Part shown: positions 58,703-64,000 of the stretch, in pieces
Position numbering within the stretch: the stretch's first letter is position 1
Layout: every line of letters starts with the position of its first letter
From: Nocardia aurantia
GTDB lineage: Bacteria > Actinomycetota > Actinomycetes > Mycobacteriales > Mycobacteriaceae
Assembly (NCBI RefSeq): GCF_009604425.1
Contig: NZ_WEGI01000004.1
Coordinates: 434,001-498,000 of the forward strand
Length of the DNA: 64,000 bases
Reading direction: 5' to 3'
The notes under the pieces: model-generated
Database searches by the model: none
Told to the model about the DNA's origin: nothing
What the model saw: the letters and a program-made list of their open reading frames with translations, nothing else
Made by a program: the position numbers and the translations under genes

Positions 58703-60592
58703 ATGGGCTTCCTCACCGCCTCGCCGGAGCCGATGCCGCCCGCGGAGTTCGTGCGCTTGCCGCTGCGCGAGCGTATCCGCGTGCTCAGCACGCACTGGGT
58801 GCACGACGGTTTCAACATCCCGTACTCACTGCACATGGTCTACATCCTGAAGATGCTCGGCCTGTATCTCGTTGTCGGGCTGGCGATCACGTCGTGGACC
58901 ACCGATCATGTGCATTTCACCGAGCCGGGCACCTGGTTGGTCGACATCGTCGTCTACCAGAAGCTGGCTGTGTGGCTGATGCTGCTGGAAGTGCTCGGCC
59001 TGGCGGGCGCGTTCGGCCCGTTGTGCGGGCATTTCGTGCCGATGCTCGGCAACATCCGCTACTGGATCCGGCCCGGCACCATCCGGATGGCCCCCTGGGG
59101 CCGGCGCCTGCCGGGCACCGGAGGCGACGCCCGCACCTGGTTCGACGTCGTCCTCTTCCTGGGTGTGCTGGCAAGCCTGGTGTGCCCGCTGGTGGTCCAC
59201 GCCGAAACGGTCGCGGTGCTGCCCGGCGGAACCGGACCGCAGGAACTGATCCCGCCGGCGGCCTTCCTCCCCATCCTGGTCACGGTGCCGCTGATGGGCC
59301 TGCGCGACAAGGTCGTCTTCCTGGCCGCGAGGGCCGAGCAGTACCTGCCGATCATGTTCTTCTCCACCGTGTTCGGCGCGCTCGCGCTGCGCGAACACGC
59401 CACCGCAGCGGATTTCGTGAACCTGATCGTCGTGTTCGAGATCGTCATCTGTGCCGTGTGGATCGGCGCCGGGGTGTCCAAGCTCGGCAACCACTTCGCC
59501 GGCGTAATCCCGCCGATGATCTCGAACAGCCCGGGGCAACCGGGCCTGATCAAGAACCTGTACTACCGCGACGCCCCACACGACATCCGGCCCAGCAGGC
59601 TGGCCTGGTTCACCGCGCACATCGGCGGCACGACCGTCGAGATCGTGATCCCGCTCGTACTCCTGCTGACCACGAACCACACGATCGCGATGCTGGGCGC
59701 GCTGGTGATGCTGCTCTTCCACCTCTACATCACCTCGACCTTCCCGCTCGCGGTGCCGTTGGAATGGAACGTCTACTTCGGGTTCATTCCCATCGTGCTG
59801 TGGGGCGGCTTCGACGCCTCGGTCTACAACATCCGGCACTTCTCCACCCCGTGGCTGTTGATCCCGATCCTCGCGCTGCTCTGCGCCGGCCCGGTGCTGG
59901 GAACCCTGCGCCCGGACCTCGTCTCGTTCCTGCCGTCGATGCGGCAGTACGCGGGCAACTGGGCGGCGACGATCTGGGCGATGAGGCCCGGTATCGAGGA
60001 ACGGCTCAACGAACTGCCGCTGGTGGAGAATCAGACAGACCAGTTGCGCCGAATGAAACCCATGCCGTACGAACGCGACGCCGCGGAGATGACGGTGCAG
60101 AAGGCACTGGCCTGGCGGTCCATGCACAGCCAAGGCCGCGGACTGCTCTCGGTTCTCTACGAACACCTCGACGACATCGAGCACCGCACCGTGCGCGAAG
60201 GCGAAGGCGTCTGCAACATCCTCCTCGGCTGGAACTTCGGTGACGGCCACCTGCACGACGAACGCCTGATCGCGGCGGTCCAGAAGCGCCTGAACCTGGC
60301 CCCCGGCGACCTGGTCGTCGCCTACTGCGAGTCCCAGCCCACCCCGTGGCGCAATCCGCCGCAGCAATACCGGGTGATCGACGCCGCCCTCGGCATCGTC
60401 GAGCGGGGAACCTGGAATGTCGAGGACTGCGTGGGTCAGCAGCCCTGGCTGCCCAACGGGCCGGTACCGCTACGCGTGTCCTGGACCGCGCCGGACTACC
60501 GCCGGCACGGCACGCTCACCACCGACAAGGACAAGGCATCCCACCACGCTTGTCATCGAAGACCGTTGCGATGGTGCGGTTCTCAGCGCTGA
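58703..60592 (+). CDS. DUF3556 family membrane protein
   Basis: 629 aa, ATG at 58703 with GAGGAG 6 nt upstream. About nine membrane segments in residues 45-460 (for example LYLVVGLAITSW and WLLIPILALLCAGPVLGTL). A soluble C-terminal part (about 480-629) carries YERDAAEMTVQKALAWRSMHSQ and GWNFGDGHLHDERL. This pattern fits DUF3556 proteins, found mainly in Mycobacterium, Nocardia and relatives; function unknown. The final 20 residues are unusually basic. Confidence 0.82.
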   Translation: MGFLTASPEPMPPAEFVRLPLRERIRVLSTHWVHDGFNIPYSLHMVYILKMLGLYLVVGLAITSWTTDHVHFTEPGTWLVDIVVYQKLAVWLMLLEVLGLAGAFGPLCGHFVPMLGNIRYWIRPGTIRMAPWGRRLPGTGGDARTWFDVVLFLGVLASLVCPLVVHAETVAVLPGGTGPQELIPPAAFLPILVTVPLMGLRDKVVFLAARAEQYLPIMFFSTVFGALALREHATAADFVNLIVVFEIVICAVWIGAGVSKLGNHFAGVIPPMISNSPGQPGLIKNLYYRDAPHDIRPSRLAWFTAHIGGTTVEIVIPLVLLLTTNHTIAMLGALVMLLFHLYITSTFPLAVPLEWNVYFGFIPIVLWGGFDASVYNIRHFSTPWLLIPILALLCAGPVLGTLRPDLVSFLPSMRQYAGNWAATIWAMRPGIEERLNELPLVENQTDQLRRMKPMPYERDAAEMTVQKALAWRSMHSQGRGLLSVLYEHLDDIEHRTVREGEGVCNILLGWNFGDGHLHDERLIAAVQKRLNLAPGDLVVAYCESQPTPWRNPPQQYRVIDAALGIVERGTWNVEDCVGQQPWLPNGPVPLRVSWTAPDYRRHGTLTTDKDKASHHACHRRPLRWCGSQR

Positions 60593-60624
60593 GCGGCCAG
60601 GGTGGTCCCCGGGCTGCGGTGTGT

Positions 60625-61293
60625 CTAACCTGTTCGGAGCGCTTTCACGTCGGGCGCGCCGCGCGATGCGAACCATGCCTCCAGATCCGGGCCGTCCAGC
60701 GGTACGGCGGAGTCGACTCCGATGTCGACTGGCCCGATGAGCAGACCGGCGGCGCCATCGACATGCGCGTCCGCGATTCGCGCACCGGTCAGCCGAGTTC
60801 GTTCCAGCACGCAATTCCGCAGATCCGCATTGCGCAGATCTGCTCCGGAAAACGTTGCCCGCATGAGACGTGCACCGCGTAGATCCGCGCCACGAAGGTC
60901 CGAATGACTGAAATCGGCCTGCTGCATATCTGCTCCCAGCAGCTTCGCTTCCTGCGCCCGGCATCCTCGGCCTTGGACCTTGCGGAGGTCGGCGCCGCTC
61001 AGATCGGCGCCGGCCAGCACCGCATCGGCCAGCCATGCTGTGTAGAGATCGGCACCGATCAGTAGTACCCGGTTCAGTCCGGCCTCGCTGAGTTCGGCAC
61101 CGAGCAGGTCCAGGCCGGAGAGGTCAGCATCTGTGAAGTCGAGCCCCCGGCCATTGAGCAGCATTGCGGTGGTCTGTTCCGAAGCCGGATCGGCCGGCAG
61201 GCTTTCCAGATAATCGGCAATCGCCCGGCGCGCCCGCACGTCCACCGGCCATCGGCGCACATTGTCCGGCGTACGCCCATAAGCAGTGGTCAT
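60625..61293 (-). CDS. Pentapeptide-repeat protein, candidate immunity protein
   Basis: 222 aa from the ATG at 61293, 2 nt after the toxin stop codon; an ATG at 61320 would overlap the toxin gene. Pentapeptide repeats A[DN]LxX run through residues about 55-185 (FTDADLSGLDL, GADLSGADLRK, HSDLRGADLRG, GADLRNADLRN) and form a right-handed beta helix. The last gene of a toxin operon is normally the immunity gene; a DNA-mimic pentapeptide fold would suit protection against a nuclease. Confidence 0.83.
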   Translation of the reverse strand: MTTAYGRTPDNVRRWPVDVRARRAIADYLESLPADPASEQTTAMLLNGRGLDFTDADLSGLDLLGAELSEAGLNRVLLIGADLYTAWLADAVLAGADLSGADLRKVQGRGCRAQEAKLLGADMQQADFSHSDLRGADLRGARLMRATFSGADLRNADLRNCVLERTRLTGARIADAHVDGAAGLLIGPVDIGVDSAVPLDGPDLEAWFASRGAPDVKALRTG

Positions 61294-61295
61294 CT

Positions 61296-62804
61296 CTACC
61301 AGAGCACCTTTCCTTGCCATTGCGGATTATTCGCGACAATTTCCTGCAAGCGCGCCTTCCGGTCGGCTGTCATGCCGCTTTCGTCGATCATAACGCCTTC
61401 TCCGGAAGCGATCGAATCGTTGACCATGTCAATGAATTCCTGATCGGACTGCGGATTGGATATCGGATTTCCCGCAACTTGTGGAGGTCGGTAGTCCGGA
61501 ATGACATCCGGCGAGCTTTTCACATCCCAGCGCAGATTTGTCTCGGTGTCGATGAATTCACCCTGATCTTCACCGTGCGGGCCCAGCGGGGCTCGTTCGA
61601 GGGGCCCCACCCTACCCGCGTTCTCGTTGGCCAGCCCGACCTCGGCTTCTCTCCTCGATTGCGGACTGATTTTTCCGTTCTTCGCCGGATCCTTCGCGAG
61701 TTCTTCCACCCGCTGCTGATAGTCGGGGGTTCCGGGCGTATTGCTCGAATTCGCAGGACCGGCGTGCGTACGGTCGTCGTCGAGGCTGTCGATTGCGACT
61801 TTGAGGGCGAGGATGGTGGCGAGGGCGCCGGTCACGGTTTTGATGTTCTTGGCGGCGTTGAAGGCTTCGATCACGCCGACCGCACCGCGTCCGAGTCGGC
61901 CGAGCAAGCCCAAAATCCGAATGAGTTTGGTGCCTTCGTAGGCGGTGCGGACAGCGTTGACGGTGTTCGCGATGATCGTGGCGATTCCGCCTCCGGCCGC
62001 AGCCGCGCCGGCGCCGAAGGTGAAGACCGCAGCGACGATCCCGACCGCGGCGGTGACAGCGATCCCGATCACAGCGGTCGAGACGATACCGCTGATCGCC
62101 GAGCGAACCTCGCCGGTCCCGGCGGCATAATCGGAAACCGCAGTACTGATCGACAGGCTGGACGCGGCGACGTCGGTAGCAGCTCCGCGCAGGGTACCCA
62201 ACTGCTCGAGCAGTGTGTCCTTGTGCGGATCGCTGATCGAGTCGAACAAGCCGATCACGGTCTGAATGTCGGCGGCGGCCTCGGTTACAGCATTGTTGTG
62301 CGCGAAAGCATTCCAGGCGAGCGCCGCGGTGTCGAGCAAGCGGATATTGCCGTTGGGCAGGCCACCCAGTTCGTCCTGGATTTTGTCGAGGAACTTCTCG
62401 TAGACGCCACTGTCGCCACCGTCGCGATCAACACCGGGGCCATTACCGGCACTGGATGCGGGCATATCCATCTCGGTGTCGTAGTAAAGTTCGGATTCGG
62501 TCGGCTTGTCCGGCATGTGGTCGGGATGCTGACTGACCGCATAGTTCCAGCCGAACGCATTCAGCACGTCCCCGTATTTCACCAGCGCATTGACCAGGGC
62601 GGCTACCGCACGAAAATGGTCGGCGGCAATCACGTCGTATTCGGCGGCCCACTGCAGACATCCCGGCGCATCGCCGGCCATACCCTTGCACTCCCGCACC
62701 AGGACGGATTCCAGCGGCCCGAACGCCAGCGACAACCGGTCAGCCAGATCGTGGCAGTGCCTACCAGCGGCGTACAGGGTGCTCCACTGCAGTTCGATCG
62801 CCAC
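61296..62804 (-). CDS. Polymorphic toxin, type VII secretion substrate, putative nuclease tip
   Basis: 502 aa. N-terminal helical WXG100/ESX-like region (about 1-110). Middle with long Ala/Gly-rich hydrophobic stretches (VSTAVIGIAVTAAVGIVAAVF, about 245-300), as in many polymorphic toxins. C-terminal domain from about 378 with REAEVGLANENAGRVG, then EFIDTETNLRWDVKSSP. Glu388, Asp419 and Asp427-x-Lys429 fit a PD-(D/E)xK-type nuclease core. It follows two WXG100-like genes and precedes the pentapeptide gene. Confidence 0.8.
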   Translation of the reverse strand: MAIELQWSTLYAAGRHCHDLADRLSLAFGPLESVLVRECKGMAGDAPGCLQWAAEYDVIAADHFRAVAALVNALVKYGDVLNAFGWNYAVSQHPDHMPDKPTESELYYDTEMDMPASSAGNGPGVDRDGGDSGVYEKFLDKIQDELGGLPNGNIRLLDTAALAWNAFAHNNAVTEAAADIQTVIGLFDSISDPHKDTLLEQLGTLRGAATDVAASSLSISTAVSDYAAGTGEVRSAISGIVSTAVIGIAVTAAVGIVAAVFTFGAGAAAAGGGIATIIANTVNAVRTAYEGTKLIRILGLLGRLGRGAVGVIEAFNAAKNIKTVTGALATILALKVAIDSLDDDRTHAGPANSSNTPGTPDYQQRVEELAKDPAKNGKISPQSRREAEVGLANENAGRVGPLERAPLGPHGEDQGEFIDTETNLRWDVKSSPDVIPDYRPPQVAGNPISNPQSDQEFIDMVNDSIASGEGVMIDESGMTADRKARLQEIVANNPQWQGKVLW

Positions 62805-62807
62805 CCA

Positions 62808-63107
62808 TCACCGCCCGCCGAGCATACGACCGTTGAGTTCGACTGCCCGCCGCACCTTCTCGTGCGCCAGTCGTGCCGCTTCGTGTGCCGTCTGCACTCC
62901 TTCGGCGAAGTCACGAGCATCGGTCGCCCAGCGTCGATGCGCATTCTGATACGCCTCGGCGGCGTCCGAATTCCATACGCCCGGACCGAAACTCGCGACC
63001 GCGTTGTCGATCGCGTCGAGCTTCTCCGTGATGAACCCCGCCAAGCCGGACAACCGCGCGACGATGTCGTCGAGGCGCTCGAGGTCGACTCGCAACCCGT
63101 CATCCAT
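62808..63107 (-). CDS. WXG100-like protein 2
   Basis: 99 aa, all helical. The turn is VWNSDAAEAYQNAHRRW, so Gly of WxG is Ser here. A C-terminal AHEAARLAHEKVRRAVE helix follows. It is 3 nt from the toxin gene and probably acts as a partner or secretion chaperone. Confidence 0.8.
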   Translation of the reverse strand: MDDGLRVDLERLDDIVARLSGLAGFITEKLDAIDNAVASFGPGVWNSDAAEAYQNAHRRWATDARDFAEGVQTAHEAARLAHEKVRRAVELNGRMLGGR

Positions 63108-63115
63108 CCCTGGCC

Positions 63116-63460
63116 CTACAGTTTCAGGCTGTTGAACTGTGTGGTGGACGTATCCTCAGTCGACTCGTAGACGCCGGCAGCCCTGCGGAGCGCCTCCGCC
63201 AGATCGGTGAGCGCGGAGAGGATTTCGGCGCCACTGTCGCGTGTCTCGGTCCATCCCCGCGTGAACCGGGTCGCCGCCGGACCCGACCAGCCCGATTCCA
63301 GCAGCGACTTCACCTCGCCACTCACCGATTCCAACGCCGAACGCAATTCCGTCCCCGCCTGCGATATCAGTCGAGCCACCGCCCGAACCGCATCGGGCGC
63401 CACCTCGACCACACCACCGGAGTCACTCGACTCCGCGGCGTCCCCCTCGACTTCGCCCAT
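63116..63460 (-). CDS. WXG100-like protein 1
   Basis: 114 aa. Helix-turn-helix with SGWSGPAATRFTRGW, a clean WxG motif, between two helices (ARLISQAGTELRSALES and ALTDLAEALRRAAGVYES). An acidic N-terminal leader precedes. It is first gene of the toxin operon, 8 nt before the second WXG100-like gene. No secretion signal YxxxD/E is obvious beyond GVYESTED, which fits YESTED loosely. Confidence 0.83.
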   Translation of the reverse strand: MGEVEGDAAESSDSGGVVEVAPDAVRAVARLISQAGTELRSALESVSGEVKSLLESGWSGPAATRFTRGWTETRDSGAEILSALTDLAEALRRAAGVYESTEDTSTTQFNSLKL

Positions 63461-63931
63461 AACCGATAATTCAACCGGTACGGACGGACAGCGTCAATCG
63501 GGTCTGCCCCGAATCTGCTGCCGCGCTGACGGCCGATCGGGCCGGTGCGCGGATGGCGCCGGTGTGCGCGGCCGGTCCGGCGACGCCGGTCGACATGGCG
63601 AAGATCATAGTTCGAATCCGTGGCCTTCGTGGTCGTCGGCGGGCCGCGATTTCGGCGCTGACCTGGCTGTCTGCTCCCGGTAACCACACCTCGACATTCA
63701 GTTGCTTTCGGCAACTAATTGGTGGGATGCTGTTCTGAGACGGCCGAGCGGGTAGCTGTCGGGGCATCGCAGGACGGATGCCGAGAACCGCTCGCACGGC
63801 CGGGCGGACGTCGCGGTGATCCGACCTCCGGCGAGCACATCGTTGTGATTCGGCTCGCGCGAGCGTCGCCGCGATGCGCGTCCGCCCGCACCCCTGGACA
63901 CTCCCAGCGCAACTAGGAAATCGAGGCTTAT
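63461..63931. other. Gene-free stretch upstream of the toxin operon
   Basis: 470 bp. No frame has credible composition. It holds an inverted repeat AGTTGC-TTTCG-GCAACT (63700-63716). It must contain the promoters of the leftward toxin operon and the rightward gene at 63932. Confidence 0.5.
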
Positions 63932-64000
63932 ATGGCAGTGGTAGCACCGGCCCGGACGACGGTGACGGCACCCGATCCGGGTGTCGCGATGTCCCATCGG
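63932..64000 (+). CDS. Start of an unidentified gene (cut by the window edge)
   Basis: The ATG at 63932 follows CGAGG by 5 nt; 23 codons are visible, starting MAVVAPARTTVTAPDPG. Too short to name. Next to WXG100 genes, a type VII secretion component is possible but unsupported. Confidence 0.45.
   Translation, partial: MAVVAPARTTVTAPDPGVAMSHR

Noticed and set aside
63698..63997. 99-aa minus-strand frame at the right edge
   Set aside because: Arg/His-rich, with no ribosome site; it overlaps the better supported start at 63932.

Overview
The window is high-GC actinobacterial DNA. It holds several gene types typical of mycolic-acid actinomycetes: an EphD-like hydrolase-SDR fusion, a DUF3556 membrane protein, a deazaflavin-dependent nitroreductase-like protein, and a WXG100/type VII toxin locus. 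Together with a complete phenazine core pathway, this points to Nocardia or a close relative. That is an inference from gene content; no ribosomal marker lies in the window.

1-10.4 kb: a phenazine cluster. phzB, phzC, phzD, phzE, phzF and phzG run rightward, mostly with overlapping or nearly touching genes. A Baeyer-Villiger-type monooxygenase follows, and a divergent PhzS-like FAD monooxygenase is cut by the left edge. Two features are odd. phzE begins inside a 75-bp tandem repeat. phzF is almost twice the normal length because its PhzF domain follows a repetitive Pro/Ala/Ser-rich tail and an extra YdhR-like domain.

10.4-26.7 kb: ordinary chromosome in small regulated units. These are an 8-oxoguanine-deaminase-like amidohydrolase with a PucR regulator, an SDR/HxlR pair, an operon of PF10118 protein, PDR reductase and EphD-like protein, a MarR/membrane protein/SDR unit, an unusual His/Cys/Gly-rich membrane protein with a divergent partner, a TerC protein behind a yybP-ykoY-type manganese riboswitch, a TetR/P450 pair, and a quinone oxidoreductase behind a MerR/SoxR-type promoter.

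26.72-44.98 kb: an 18.2-kb genomic island. It is bounded by a tRNA(CAU) gene and an exact 18-bp copy of that gene's 3' end. Its main cargo is a five-gene, translationally coupled operon: Asp/Asn hydroxylase-like, nucleotidyltransferase, LOG-like phosphoribohydrolase, phosphoribosyltransferase and HAD phosphatase. A divergent HTH-metallopeptidase pair sits on one side and a complete second-type alanyl-tRNA synthetase converges on the other. This is the best candidate in the window for an undescribed system. The island also carries an IS481-family pseudogene, a tiny type I-E-like CRISPR array whose repeat orientation flips, three plasmid/ICE-type genes (replication-relaxation, DUF2637, a small CxxC protein), and an MMPL exporter with its TetR regulator.

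45-64 kb: chromosome again. There is an alpha/beta hydrolase-MerR operon with a MerR-type promoter, and a NarL-type two-component system with a CPBP protease. A second, divergently encoded two-component system is surrounded by three COG4705 membrane paralogues. Their promoters share CGCTGAGA direct repeats with an 11-bp period, suggesting one regulon. Then come a YajC-like protein, a thioredoxin-fold pair with a PaaX-type regulator, a DUF3556 protein, and a polymorphic toxin operon (two WXG100-like proteins, a 502-aa toxin, a pentapeptide-repeat candidate immunity protein).
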